Shown here piece after piece: positions 31,809-41,535 of a DNA stretch of 54,102 nt. The position numbers and the translations under genes were made by a program. Numbering within the stretch: the first letter of the stretch is position 1; each line of letters starts with the position of its first letter. The notes beneath the pieces were generated by a model. It was not told where the DNA came from, made no database searches, and saw only the letters and a program-made list of their open reading frames with translations. The DNA comes from Bacteroidota bacterium (GTDB taxonomy: Bacteria > Bacteroidota > Bacteroidia > Chitinophagales > Chitinophagaceae): assembly GCA_023422565.1 (NCBI GenBank), contig JAFAGR010000030.1, positions 1-54,102 on the forward strand, given 5' to 3'.

Positions 31809-33229
31809 TTCTTTGCGCGGTTTTCAAGAATTTTTTTGAAAGAACGCCCGCGAATCTCGTCTAATGTTAAGCCGGTGGCTAACACTTCCTGCTCGGTAAT
31901 GGCGCCACTGTTCAATGCCCTTAAAAAATAATTTAAAAGACCCTGCCCTGTAGCTGCATCGTCAAATACATCGCCGATCAGGGTTGCACGTGCAGCTTTC
32001 TCTACAAAAGTCTTCAGTCTCTCTACCGCGTCATCGTAACTTTCAAGGAAGAAGGCGAACACGGCGGCATAGCGCATAGGAAGTTGCGCGGGATTTAGGT
32101 CCCATCCCTGGTAAAAGCCATTCCATAAAGAGTGGCGTATATGATCGTATCCTTTTTTCCAGGCACGATGCACGGTTTCCATATTTTCCTTCTGTTGCGA
32201 CTCAGAAAGAGCATCGCCGCGATGCGGGCCGATGGGCATTGTATTGGTCGCGCCATCTGAAAGCCAAATGCCGGTATGAGCAAGTGCCACTTTCGTCATA
32301 TGATGGGCGAAATCACAAACAGGATGGTCCATCTCCTGGTAACGCGCTGTGATGCTGCATGATGCAGTATAATCATAGGTTCCAAAGTGCATGGCGATAC
32401 ATCTTCCGTTTGCAGCTTTTACAAATTTCATCAGCGGGTTGCGCCCATCTTCTGCCATAATTGATTGGGTGGTTTCCACCATCATCTCCATTTTAAGCGA
32501 ACCCTTCTTCAAGCCGGTTTCCTCTTCAATTATCTCAAAGAAATCGACAAGCGTTGAAACCTGTTCAGGAATCGTCACCTTTGGCAACATGACCACAAAA
32601 TTTTCAGGAAGTTTGTTCTTCGAAGCTTTAAGCAAGGTAGTAAGAAAGATATCAAGCGTTCTTAGGCCTCGCTCCTTCATTTCTTCGGTAAAGGGTTTTA
32701 TTCTTATGCCGATGAAGGGCGGAAGGGTTTTTTGTTTTAACCCCCTGGCTACTTCCTTTGCGGCACTTTCTGCAGTTTCGTCTTCTTCTTCGTTTGAACG
32801 GTTGCCATAACCGTCTTCAAAATCGATCCTGAAATCTTCTATGGCCTCGGTTTCAAGTTTGCGCATTACCTTATGATACACTTCATACGACAGGTGCGCT
32901 GCATGAAATTTCTTCATTGTCCAGTCAAGCGCCTCATATTCGGCTTGCAACTTTCTAACCTCCTCTTCCTTTTTATTAGCCACACCGTCTAAACCAAATA
33001 CCCGGCCGAAGGTCATAAAATCGGGCGCGTAAATCTTGAAGGTTTCAAGTGCCCGGGCTCCCAGGTTTTTCGCCGAATCAGATTTGAAAAGATTTGCACC
33101 GCCGTAAACGGTATGCACAGCCTGGCGGTCAGGGAGGTCGCCCGGGTATGTTTTCTGAAAAGCTGTGTTTGCTTTCTTAAGTTTGTCAAACAGCTGCTTC
33201 TTCCTTTTTGTGGGTATTGATGTTTGCAT
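31805..33229 (-). CDS. DUF6986-like HpcH/HpaI aldolase-fold protein in the purine operon, reaction unknown
   Basis: This 474-residue protein contains YPGDLPDRQAVHTVYGGA near the N-terminus, then IEDFRIDFEDGYGNR and MMVETTQSIM, with MHFGTYDYTASC further on. These are acidic metal-site motifs of the citrate lyase beta/HpcH/malate synthase-like TIM barrel. I believe it is the family named DUF6986, which recurs near uricase and allantoin genes in other phyla. The family has no demonstrated reaction that I know of. Malate synthase and related enzymes use glyoxylate, the carbon product of ureidoglycolate, so a glyoxylate condensation or ureidoglycolate cleavage is a reasonable but unproven idea. 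It lies 17 bases after uraD/uraH and is coupled to xdhC. Confidence 0.8.
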   Translation of the reverse strand: MQTSIPTKRKKQLFDKLKKANTAFQKTYPGDLPDRQAVHTVYGGANLFKSDSAKNLGARALETFKIYAPDFMTFGRVFGLDGVANKKEEEVRKLQAEYEALDWTMKKFHAAHLSYEVYHKVMRKLETEAIEDFRIDFEDGYGNRSNEEEDETAESAAKEVARGLKQKTLPPFIGIRIKPFTEEMKERGLRTLDIFLTTLLKASKNKLPENFVVMLPKVTIPEQVSTLVDFFEIIEEETGLKKGSLKMEMMVETTQSIMAEDGRNPLMKFVKAANGRCIAMHFGTYDYTASCSITARYQEMDHPVCDFAHHMTKVALAHTGIWLSDGATNTMPIGPHRGDALSESQQKENMETVHRAWKKGYDHIRHSLWNGFYQGWDLNPAQLPMRYAAVFAFFLESYDDAVERLKTFVEKAARATLIGDVFDDAATGQGLLNYFLRALNSGAITEQEVLATGLTLDEIRGRSFKKILENRAKK

Positions 33230-33246
33230 AAATTTTATTTGTGTGA

Positions 33247-34104
33247 TCAGCTTCCCCGGTACGTTGTGTAGCCGTAAGGGCTTATGAGCAATGGAATGTG
33301 ATAATGACCGGATCCGGTTATGGAAAACGTAATTTCAACATAAGGAAAAAAGGTATCTAAACCGCTTTTTGAAAAGTAGGCGGCGGTGCAAAAGTACATC
33401 CTGTAGTTGCCCGGAGCCAATACTATTCCCCGGGGCAAAAGATCCGGTATTCTTCCGTCTGAGTTTGTTATTCCCTGGGCTATCGTTTCTGCCTTGCCGT
33501 TAGTTACCCTACCTAATTTGATCGCCACGCCCTTCGCAGGTGAGCCTGACGATGTATCCAGGATATGGGTTGTAAGCTGTGAGGGCCCGGGTGTAAGATC
33601 GCTTATCTGGTCCATCAACCTTTTGATTGTAATTTTCTGTTGCTCGCCCATGGCAATTTTTAGCTCATCTTCAACAGAATTTGGAATTCTGTCTTGCAAC
33701 AGTTCAAGCATTTCCTGCGCGGTTTTACCGGTTGCAAAAACTATAAAGATGAATCCAAACTTTTCTTTGTACTCCTTATTAAGGCCGGCCAATGCTTCGA
33801 GAGTGCCAACAGCAGCCTTATTTACTCCCTCCTGTTCGTTTGCAGCAAGTTCCTTTGAAGTAGAATACTTTTCCTGCAATGAACTCAAATCCCCAATTTC
33901 AGGATGATGTAGAAAGGCCTCTTTCCAGTCGGCCCCGGAGCACTCCTCATACCATACTTCATTTAGCGCTATTATAAAAAACTCCTGTGTTGCAAATGGG
34001 AATCGTTTTAACACACCGTTCCTCCATTTCTCTGAACCGCAGCATTTCTGCAGTATGGTAGCAGCGTCTTTCTTATCAAGCTCATTAAATTCTCTGAACA
34101 GCAT
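33247..34104 (-). CDS. bifunctional OHCU decarboxylase / 5-hydroxyisourate hydrolase (UraD-UraH fusion)
   Basis: One 285-residue chain carries both steps after urate oxidation. Residues 1-165 are UraD: HHPEIGD with the catalytic His, NEQEGV, and FGFIFIVFATGKTAQEML. Residues about 175-285 are UraH, the transthyretin-like HIU hydrolase: LTTHILDTSSGSPAKGV, DGRIPDL, and the C-terminal HYHIPLLISPYGYTTYRGS ending in YRGS. All catalytic residues appear present. The domain order is the same as in the plant allantoin synthase. It produces S-allantoin and prevents spontaneous racemic breakdown of HIU. Confidence 0.95.
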   Translation of the reverse strand: MLFREFNELDKKDAATILQKCCGSEKWRNGVLKRFPFATQEFFIIALNEVWYEECSGADWKEAFLHHPEIGDLSSLQEKYSTSKELAANEQEGVNKAAVGTLEALAGLNKEYKEKFGFIFIVFATGKTAQEMLELLQDRIPNSVEDELKIAMGEQQKITIKRLMDQISDLTPGPSQLTTHILDTSSGSPAKGVAIKLGRVTNGKAETIAQGITNSDGRIPDLLPRGIVLAPGNYRMYFCTAAYFSKSGLDTFFPYVEITFSITGSGHYHIPLLISPYGYTTYRGS

Positions 34105-34112
34105 AAATAAAG

Positions 34113-35519
34113 TTATTTCATTTGTTCAATCCAACAGCGGATCTTATCACGTTCGGCATCGGTCATGTTGGTTTTGTTGTTAAGAGGCATGGTTTTCGTT
34201 AGTACCGCACGCTGCAATATTCTGTCTTTCATTCTTATTATATCAGCAGGAGTATCGTAAACTATACCATTGGGCGCTGCCGTATAAAAATCGTCGGTTG
34301 TTTTTGTAGAATGACAACTGATACACCGGTCCTGAATAATTGCATTAACCTCCTCGATGGAAACAGCAGCGGTGCATGCTTCAGCGGTTTTAGGAGGAGC
34401 GGTAAGGAAGGCTGCCGATAAAAGTAAAATAATTGATGCAGGTAAAACCCAAACTGATAACTGTCCCTTTTCCTTTACATTCAGATAATGCTTAACGCCC
34501 GCCGTACCCACAGTAATTATCATCAGTATTAACCATGGCTTCGGATGACCAAACGTAACAGGAAAATGATTGCTGATCATCACAAACAATACAGGCAATG
34601 TGAAATAGTTGTTGTGAAGACTTCTTCGCCCTGCATTTTTACCCAGCCTTGCATCAGGCGAAGTTCCTTTACGTGCTGCACGCACCATGGCTTTCTGCGA
34701 CGGGATGATCACCATAAAAACGTTAGCCGCCATTATTGATCCGAGCATGGCGCCGAAATGCATGAATGCAGCTTTTGCGCTGAAAACCTGCGAATAACCG
34801 TACGCAAATACCGATGCCAGTATCAACCCGGTGAACCCAAATAAAACGGGAAAGCGAACCAGGGGACTTTTACATAATAAGTCGTATACTATCCAGGCCA
34901 GCACAAAGGATCCGATACCGATTGAAACTGCTGTAATCGAATTTATATCAAGTACATTCTTATCAATAAGCGTTGATGAAGCATTAAAATAATAAACGAT
35001 AAAAAGCAAACTAAACCCCGACAACCACGTGAAATATGCCTCGTACTTAAACCAATGAAGGTGCTTCGGGATCTTTGCAGGTGCTATCTTATATTTTTCG
35101 ATGTAATAAAAACCACCTCCGTGTATGGCCCAAAGATTACCTGCAAGTTCATCCCTAACATCACGGGTACGGTTAAGCGCATTTTCAAGAAAAACAAAAT
35201 AAAAAGAAGCGCCGATCCAGGCTATCCCGAATGTGATATGCATTAAACGCACAACGATGTTCATCCATTCCATCAGGTGCCCTTCCCATAGGGTACCTTT
35301 CACCATCAGGTAGATGGAAAACAATAAAACCAGTGAGGTTAAAATTATTGCCGTGAAAATGAGATTCTGCGACGAAAAAATATTTAGCAAGGGCCTGTCT
35401 TCTTCTTCATTCAGTTCTGATTCCAGTTCGCGATCTATTCGCGCGGTTCTTAAATAATAAGTCAGCACGATCAGCATTATAAGAATTGCGAGGGAAGATA
35501 TAAAAAGCGTAAGGCCCAT
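34113..35519 (-). CDS. puuD: membrane urate oxidase/hydroxylase PuuD with cytochrome c domain
   Basis: PuuD oxidises urate to 5-hydroxyisourate and passes the electrons through a fused cytochrome c to the respiratory chain, so no hydrogen peroxide is made. The 468-residue protein has about eight membrane helices with conserved segments such as FGIAWIGASFYFVFLEN, LWAIHGGGFYYIEKY and MHFGAMLGSIMAANVFM. A C-terminal periplasmic domain follows, with the heme motif CISCH near residue 400 and a candidate Met ligand in KTMPL. Start and stop overlap their neighbours tightly (TAATG with alc). Confidence 0.95.
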   Translation of the reverse strand: MGLTLFISSLAILIMLIVLTYYLRTARIDRELESELNEEEDRPLLNIFSSQNLIFTAIILTSLVLLFSIYLMVKGTLWEGHLMEWMNIVVRLMHITFGIAWIGASFYFVFLENALNRTRDVRDELAGNLWAIHGGGFYYIEKYKIAPAKIPKHLHWFKYEAYFTWLSGFSLLFIVYYFNASSTLIDKNVLDINSITAVSIGIGSFVLAWIVYDLLCKSPLVRFPVLFGFTGLILASVFAYGYSQVFSAKAAFMHFGAMLGSIMAANVFMVIIPSQKAMVRAARKGTSPDARLGKNAGRRSLHNNYFTLPVLFVMISNHFPVTFGHPKPWLILMIITVGTAGVKHYLNVKEKGQLSVWVLPASIILLLSAAFLTAPPKTAEACTAAVSIEEVNAIIQDRCISCHSTKTTDDFYTAAPNGIVYDTPADIIRMKDRILQRAVLTKTMPLNNKTNMTDAERDKIRCWIEQMK

Positions 35520-36544
35520 TAAGATCGAACAGATTTTTTCTTTCCGAAAATCCTCAGGCGGCTTACACCACCGTCGGGAAAAATATTCAGCCTCACATAG
35601 TTGCAGGAAACCGGCACATCAAGTTTGAATTCATGAATTGCGTCTGCCGAAAGTTTCTGTTCTGTTAGCAGTGGTTTCCAGTCCGCTTCATTCATACAGT
35701 CTTCGTCACATGTTGCATTGGAATATTCAAGTGAAAAGCGATCCGGATAGTTTCCCTTAAAGTGCGCAGTATCCAGCAAAACGCGATGCAAAACTCCAGG
35801 GTGCGCCAATCGTACCATCACCCAGTCCCGGTTTCCCGGAGTTCTGTTTCGTTTCGTCTCCCAGCCATCTCCCATATTAACTCCCCTTCCCGGCATGAGC
35901 AAATTGTCCATTGAGCTGAAGAACATATCGTTACAGGCTATTGCTTTCGCGCCATTTAAAGCTGAGGCAAGATCGATTTCTTCATTATCAGAAACTTCTT
36001 CCCATTTCCTGGTAACGGTACCGTATACACGAAAACGTGCCACACCTCCGTCGGGATAAATATGTAGCCTTACATGGGTGAAAACATTGTTGCTCCGAAC
36101 CTCAAAAAAATTCCGGCTGCCGGCGTCAAGCGGAGATTTGGGAAGCACCTCAACCCAGTTCAGCGAATCCCAATCTACGGCAGTTTCGTCAGAAGAAAGG
36201 CTGATCGCTTCCACTGATGCATGCGGCGGATGATTGCCGAGAAAGTGATTAGTATCAATGTCGAGCCCGTGAATGATGCCTGACGCACCTAATTTGATCA
36301 CGGCCCAGTCGTGCCCGGGACCGCGTTTCCTCCGGCTTTCCCATCCATCCATCCATTTTCCCCGGTCGGTAAATTTTTCCGCGATAAAAACCCCTCTGCC
36401 AGGTTTAACCAGATTTTCTTTTTCAGCAAAAAAGTCATCGGTAGCGTACAACACGCTGCCACCAAGCCGTTCTGCAGCAAGATCTATCATTGAAATGAAG
36501 GAAGGCTCTTCCTTAATTGTTTCTTTTACTTTCTCAAAAGCCAT
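35519..36544 (-). CDS. alc: allantoicase
   Basis: Allantoicase splits allantoate into S-ureidoglycolate and urea. The 341-residue protein consists of two similar discoidin-like halves, each with the conserved pattern: GGSVLYATDDFFAEKENLV ... GWESRRKRGPGHDWAVIKLG in the first and CNDMFFSSMDNLLMPGRGV ... GWETKRNRTPGNRDWVMVRL in the second. Both halves end in the YPDGGVARFRVYG / FPDGGVSRLRIFG strand. It overlaps allB by 19 bases and puuD by one base. Confidence 0.96.
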   Translation of the reverse strand: MAFEKVKETIKEEPSFISMIDLAAERLGGSVLYATDDFFAEKENLVKPGRGVFIAEKFTDRGKWMDGWESRRKRGPGHDWAVIKLGASGIIHGLDIDTNHFLGNHPPHASVEAISLSSDETAVDWDSLNWVEVLPKSPLDAGSRNFFEVRSNNVFTHVRLHIYPDGGVARFRVYGTVTRKWEEVSDNEEIDLASALNGAKAIACNDMFFSSMDNLLMPGRGVNMGDGWETKRNRTPGNRDWVMVRLAHPGVLHRVLLDTAHFKGNYPDRFSLEYSNATCDEDCMNEADWKPLLTEQKLSADAIHEFKLDVPVSCNYVRLNIFPDGGVSRLRIFGKKKSVRS

Positions 36545-37845
36545 GTTCCGGCATTTAAATATTTAAAGTGATCATTTAAAAATACAGTTTCTCCATTTAC
36601 GATCGTCCCGATAATTTTTCCATTAATCTCCTTGCCAATATAGGGAGAGGCTTTATGACGGTGAATGATCTCATCTTCCTTTACCACATGAGATTTTGAG
36701 GGATCCCATATTACGATGTCTGCATCATAACCCGTTTTAAGGTAGCCCTTTTTTTCATGGAGATGAAGAAAGGATGCCGGTTTTTCAGTAAGCAATGGAA
36801 TGAACTCTTCTAATGTCATGCTATTCTGCAAGGCTGTGTATGACGCGGTTAGCAAAAACTGAAGGCCCGCTATTCCTCCCCAGGCCGATGCCAGATCTCC
36901 CGAGCTGATCTCTTTAAGATCCGGTGGTGCGGGTGAATGATCGGAGGCGAGAAAATCGAGTGCTCCTGACCGCAGCGCATTTATCAATTGCCTGTTATTT
37001 GCCACACCCCGAATTGGCGGTGCGCATTTATATATGGTTTGATTATCCGGAATTTCTTCGGCATTAAAGAAAATATAATGAGGGCAGGTTTCAGCCGTTA
37101 ATCTAACCCCCGCTTCCCGGGCCTCACGTATCAATGCAAGTGACTGTGCCGAGGAAACATGCACAATATGCGCGCGACCGTTAGTTTCGCGGGCCGCATC
37201 TGCAACTGCCTGCACCGCTGAAGTCTCCCATGCGTCAGGGCGGCTTTTTAAATAATCCTGGTAAGTATCATAATAAGGGGATGCTTTTCGGTCGTCAGAC
37301 AACTCGCAATGCACTAATAACGGTAAAGCATAGCCGCTTAATAATGGAAGTGCATTATACAAAAGATCAACCGGCACATTAGGAAAGTCGTCGATGCCTG
37401 AATGCGTTAGAAAACACTTTATACCCAGCACGCCCGCCTTGGCAAGATCAGGCAGGCTTTGCAGATTGTCCGGAACGAGGCCGCCATAGAAGCCCACATT
37501 TACGTGCATCTTTCCTTTAGACGATTCAAGTTTTTCTTTAAAAGCATTTGATGTAGTGGTTACCGGTGAAGAGTTAAGCGGCATATCAACAATTGACGTA
37601 ACTCCACCGGCTGCAGCAGCGCGCGTGCCTGAATCAAATCCTTCCCAATCGGTTCGACCTGGCTCATTTATATGCACATGGGCATCTATCACTCCGGGCA
37701 TTATTATGGCATCGCCAAAATCCGTTGCGGATGAGGACCTTTCTTCAAGTCCGATGATCACTCCGTGTTCGATCACTATGCAAGCAGGTTGCAGCACCCC
37801 CTCCACCCAGCACCGGCGGCTGAATATATATTGCAGGTTGCTCAT
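36526..37845 (-). CDS. allB: allantoinase
   Basis: This amidohydrolase opens the allantoin ring to allantoate. The 439-residue protein has the metal-site motifs in order: DAHVHINEPGRTDWEGF, the bridging Lys region GIKCFLTHSG, HCELSD, HIVHVSSAQS, ETCPHYIFF, and the catalytic Asp in SDHSPAP. The GIKCFLTHSG context favours allantoinase over dihydropyrimidinase or dihydroorotase, and the neighbours confirm it. Its ATG overlaps the xdhB stop by four bases. Confidence 0.95.
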   Translation of the reverse strand: MSNLQYIFSRRCWVEGVLQPACIVIEHGVIIGLEERSSSATDFGDAIIMPGVIDAHVHINEPGRTDWEGFDSGTRAAAAGGVTSIVDMPLNSSPVTTTSNAFKEKLESSKGKMHVNVGFYGGLVPDNLQSLPDLAKAGVLGIKCFLTHSGIDDFPNVPVDLLYNALPLLSGYALPLLVHCELSDDRKASPYYDTYQDYLKSRPDAWETSAVQAVADAARETNGRAHIVHVSSAQSLALIREAREAGVRLTAETCPHYIFFNAEEIPDNQTIYKCAPPIRGVANNRQLINALRSGALDFLASDHSPAPPDLKEISSGDLASAWGGIAGLQFLLTASYTALQNSMTLEEFIPLLTEKPASFLHLHEKKGYLKTGYDADIVIWDPSKSHVVKEDEIIHRHKASPYIGKEINGKIIGTIVNGETVFLNDHFKYLNAGTWLLRK

Positions 37846-40094
37846 TGATTTGAATATAAAGCAAGAAGTGTCTTTTCAGGTGTCATAGGCGCGCAAAAGC
37901 CGACCTCACTGCTAGGGTTAAACGCTTTTATTGCATTTCGCAATGCAAAGTATGAACCCAGGCCGTACATCAGGGGAGGCTCCCCCACAGCCTTTGAACG
38001 AAAGATTGCAAGATTATCAGAAATGGTTTCCAAAAAAGACACATTTATTTCTTTAGGCGCAGAATAGATATCAGGCACTTTATAGGTGGACAGTGCGTTA
38101 CTTCTCAACCGGCCTTTATCATCAAACACGATCTCTTCAAGTGTCATCCATCCTACTCCCTGTACGATCCCTCCCTCAATTTGACCAAGATCAACCCTTG
38201 GATTCATGGAGGTGCCGAAATCATGAACCACTCTTACTGCATCAATTTCATACGTGCCGCGTATACAATCCACCGTTACCTCAGTTATGGCAGTGCCGTA
38301 AACATGATATGCGAACGGGTGGCCCTTCTCTTTCGAGGGATCGAAGTTAATAACAGGAGTTGCATAATGCCCGTGCTCACTGAGGTTTACCCGGTTTAAA
38401 TATGCTTTCATCACCAGTTCATTCCATGAGATTCCTGCGGGCTTGTTGTTGACCATCACCTGTTCAGATTGAAACACGATCTCTTCAACTTTGCATTCTA
38501 ATACTGAGGAGGCAAATGATTTTAACCTGCCTGATATTGCAGAACAGGCAATTTCCACCGCCTTACCGTTCAAATCGGCTGTTGCGGATGCGGCAGAAGG
38601 GGATGTGTTTGCCACCCGTTGAGTGTTGGTGCTCCCGATCTTGATCTTATCAGGACTGATCGAAAAAACGTACGCAGCAACCTGCAGCATCTTCGTGTTA
38701 ACGCCTTGCCCCATTTCCACCGCGCCGGTACTTACATGAACACTGCCATCCATATATACATGCACGAGTGCCCGGGCCTGGTTCATTAAAATTTTTGTGA
38801 AGGATATACCGAAACATACAGGCATTAATGAGATACCTTTTTTAAATAAAGCGTTAGTAGCGTTAAACTGGTTCACCCGGTTGCGCTGTGAAAGAAGTTC
38901 GTATTTTGAAACTGCTTCAGTCCAGCATTTCCGGGCCTCGCTAACCGCCTTTTGGCCATAGGGAAACTCGTCTCCCGTCTCAAGTAAGTTCTTTTCCTGT
39001 ATTTCAGAAGCATTAACACCCAGCTTATCTGCCGCATAAGCAATGGCAGACTCGATCACAAACATTCCCTGCGGCCCGCCAAAACCTCTAAACGCGGTAT
39101 TAGGCAAAAGATTCGTGCGACATGAGTATGCGGTTGCCTTTACGTTTGGTACATAATACGAATTCGTGCAATGGAAAAGCGTTCTCTCCATTACCGCCGG
39201 GGAAAGATCAGCCGAAGCTCCTGCATTTTGAAAAAACGTGGCGGAATAGGCAATTATTTTAAGGTCTTTGTTCAGGCCTATTTTAAAATCAGAGGAATAA
39301 GGATGGCGCTTGCCGGTCATCCGCATATCCTCCATTCTGTCTAATGAATATTTTACCGGCTTACCTGTTAACAGGCAACCCAGCGCACAGAATATTGCCC
39401 ATGGTGTTGCCTGGTCTTCCTTTCCGCCAAAACCTCCGCCAAGGCGGGTGACATCTATCTCCAGCCTGTGCATCGGGATATTAAGCACTGCAGCCATGTG
39501 TCGCTGCACTGCGGTAGGGCCCTGGGTTGACGAATAAACCTTGATCGACTTGTTTTCTAACGGTAACGCGTATGCGCCCTGAGTTTCAATATAAAGATGC
39601 TCCTGCCCGTTGTTATCTGCCCGGCCCTCAAAAACGAAATCGCATTTGGAAAACGCATCTTCGGCATCTCCTAAAGAGAAAGTTCTTGGTGGAACTATCA
39701 GGCTTCCCCGTTCGTAGGCCACCCGGGGATCTGTAACTATTTCAAGTGGCTCAGTATGTAAGACGATCTTTTTCGCAGCCTTCCGCGCAATCGCCGCTGT
39801 TTCCGCGATCACTAATGCCACAGGCATTCCTTCAAAATGCACCTCGTCTTTAGCAAGCAAAGGCTCGTCAGGCACAATGCCTCCAATTTCATTTTCGCCG
39901 GGGATATCTTTTGCAGTGATGATGCGTACAACGCCCGGCATAGCTTCAGCTGCGGTGAGATCGAGCCCTGTAATTTTACCGTGCGCCATGGGCGAACCAA
40001 ATACAGCTGCGTAGAGTGTGCCCGAGATCTCCGGGATATCATCCAGGTAAATGGATTCGCCGCGCAGGTGCGTAAATGAATCTATATTCTTCAT
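37842..40094 (-). CDS. xdhB: xanthine dehydrogenase, molybdopterin-binding subunit
   Basis: This 750-residue large subunit holds the molybdenum cofactor and oxidises hypoxanthine and xanthine to urate. Signatures are RLGGGFGGKEDQ, TAFRGFGGPQGMF with the substrate-orienting Arg, EMGQGVNTKM, and the catalytic Glu in SKAVGEPPLMYG (about residue 705). The length is normal for the separate-subunit form. It shares one base with the end of xdhA, so the subunits are made in a coupled way. Confidence 0.96.
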   Translation of the reverse strand: MKNIDSFTHLRGESIYLDDIPEISGTLYAAVFGSPMAHGKITGLDLTAAEAMPGVVRIITAKDIPGENEIGGIVPDEPLLAKDEVHFEGMPVALVIAETAAIARKAAKKIVLHTEPLEIVTDPRVAYERGSLIVPPRTFSLGDAEDAFSKCDFVFEGRADNNGQEHLYIETQGAYALPLENKSIKVYSSTQGPTAVQRHMAAVLNIPMHRLEIDVTRLGGGFGGKEDQATPWAIFCALGCLLTGKPVKYSLDRMEDMRMTGKRHPYSSDFKIGLNKDLKIIAYSATFFQNAGASADLSPAVMERTLFHCTNSYYVPNVKATAYSCRTNLLPNTAFRGFGGPQGMFVIESAIAYAADKLGVNASEIQEKNLLETGDEFPYGQKAVSEARKCWTEAVSKYELLSQRNRVNQFNATNALFKKGISLMPVCFGISFTKILMNQARALVHVYMDGSVHVSTGAVEMGQGVNTKMLQVAAYVFSISPDKIKIGSTNTQRVANTSPSAASATADLNGKAVEIACSAISGRLKSFASSVLECKVEEIVFQSEQVMVNNKPAGISWNELVMKAYLNRVNLSEHGHYATPVINFDPSKEKGHPFAYHVYGTAITEVTVDCIRGTYEIDAVRVVHDFGTSMNPRVDLGQIEGGIVQGVGWMTLEEIVFDDKGRLRSNALSTYKVPDIYSAPKEINVSFLETISDNLAIFRSKAVGEPPLMYGLGSYFALRNAIKAFNPSSEVGFCAPMTPEKTLLALYSNQ

Positions 40095-41500
40095 CAGGCT
40101 AAAAGTAACTTTTGAAGCGGGAGCTCCGGAAAGAATTTTATGAAATGAGCTTTGATCAACTGTGAAAGCAACAGCCTTTTATATTTTTCCGATCCACGGG
40201 CATCACTTATGGGCGCCACTTCCTCCATTGCCAGGTCAATTGAGTCCAATATAAGTTGGGCTGAAATCTTTTTGCCCGTAAGCATTTCTGAAGTTCTTTT
40301 TAAGAAAAGCGGAACCGGCGCCACGCCGCCTGCAGAAATGGAAGCAGCTACTATATCCTGTTCATTCATCTGCAACATCATCGCTGAATTCACACTTGCA
40401 ATATCCAGGTGAGTTCTTTTACTCACCTTTTCGAAATTAAAAAGACTGCCCCGCGGGGGAACAGGAAAGATAATCTTCGTGATCACTTCGCCCGGGCGCA
40501 TGGACAGCACTTTATAATCTACAAAAAATTCACGCAACAGGATTTGACGCGAACTTTCGCCATCCTGTAAACGAAGTGATGCATTAAGTGAGAGAAAAAA
40601 TACCGAAAGGTCTCCGATAGGGCTAGCATTCGTAAAATTGCCAGCAACCGTGGCCATGTTTCGAATCTGGGTTGAGGAAATCAGCTTAATGTGTTCCTTC
40701 ATTTTTGGGAATATACCGGCGAGCACTTTCGAGGTGGCGAGATCTGTAACTGTAGCGCCTCCGCTGATCTCTACACTTTCACCGTTCAATGTAACCTCTC
40801 CGGAACGGATGCTTTTTTTTACAAAAGCTATATTAGATTCGTTGATGTGGTCATGCTTCTGCACATAAAGATCGGTACCGCCTCCCACTAAAAATTCGGC
40901 ATTCGAATCTTCAGGCTTATCATCACAGGCGTTCCATTCTTCCAGCTTTTTAGGAATGTCTTTTATATAAGGTGGAATAAAACCTTTACTGATAGCAAAG
41001 TCGATCACATCTTCTCCTTTCCTTTCTTCAATAATTTGGGAAACAGCAACGGCTGCTCTTTCTATTGATTTATATCCCGTGCAGCGGCATATATTTCCAT
41101 TCATCCAGTCAATAGCTTTCTCATTGCCTGAATCGCCGGAAATACAATAGCCTGTGAGGGAAACTACGAAGCCGGGTGTGCAGAACCCACACTGCGTTGC
41201 GCCTTCTTCCGCAAAGGCGTGTTGAACCGAAGTGAGTTCGTGCATATTAATGCCTTCAACAGTAAGAACATGCTTGCCGTTTGCATTCCCGATCGGCATA
41301 AGGCAACTGGTTACGGAAGAATATCTGAAACCATCGCCCGTTTCCTCTCCCACTAAAACCGTACACGCCCCACAATCTCCTTCCCTGCATCCTATCTTTG
41401 TTCCCGTTAGTTTTTTATGATACCTGATAAAATCCAAAAGGGTCGTGGCAGAATTCACACCGGTTTCAACCGGCTTATCATTTAAATAAAATCTTATCAA
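40094..41500 (-). CDS. xdhA: xanthine dehydrogenase, small subunit ([2Fe-2S] and FAD)
   Basis: This 468-residue subunit carries electrons from the molybdenum site to NAD+. The plant-type cluster uses C38, C43, C46 and C66 (GCREGDCGACTV). The second cluster uses CGFC and CRC (CGFCTPGF, GNICRCTGY). The FAD domain begins at FLVGGGTDLYVQKH. It is the first gene of the eight-gene operon. The start codon is TTG (41500-41498), the only start that keeps the IRFYLNDK strand. A TAACTTTA box upstream on the minus strand is the likely promoter. Confidence 0.96.
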   Translation of the reverse strand: MIRFYLNDKPVETGVNSATTLLDFIRYHKKLTGTKIGCREGDCGACTVLVGEETGDGFRYSSVTSCLMPIGNANGKHVLTVEGINMHELTSVQHAFAEEGATQCGFCTPGFVVSLTGYCISGDSGNEKAIDWMNGNICRCTGYKSIERAAVAVSQIIEERKGEDVIDFAISKGFIPPYIKDIPKKLEEWNACDDKPEDSNAEFLVGGGTDLYVQKHDHINESNIAFVKKSIRSGEVTLNGESVEISGGATVTDLATSKVLAGIFPKMKEHIKLISSTQIRNMATVAGNFTNASPIGDLSVFFLSLNASLRLQDGESSRQILLREFFVDYKVLSMRPGEVITKIIFPVPPRGSLFNFEKVSKRTHLDIASVNSAMMLQMNEQDIVAASISAGGVAPVPLFLKRTSEMLTGKKISAQLILDSIDLAMEEVAPISDARGSEKYKRLLLSQLIKAHFIKFFPELPLQKLLLA

Positions 41501-41535
41501 AAGAAATTGCTTTCGCTAAAGTTAATAAAAAAGGG

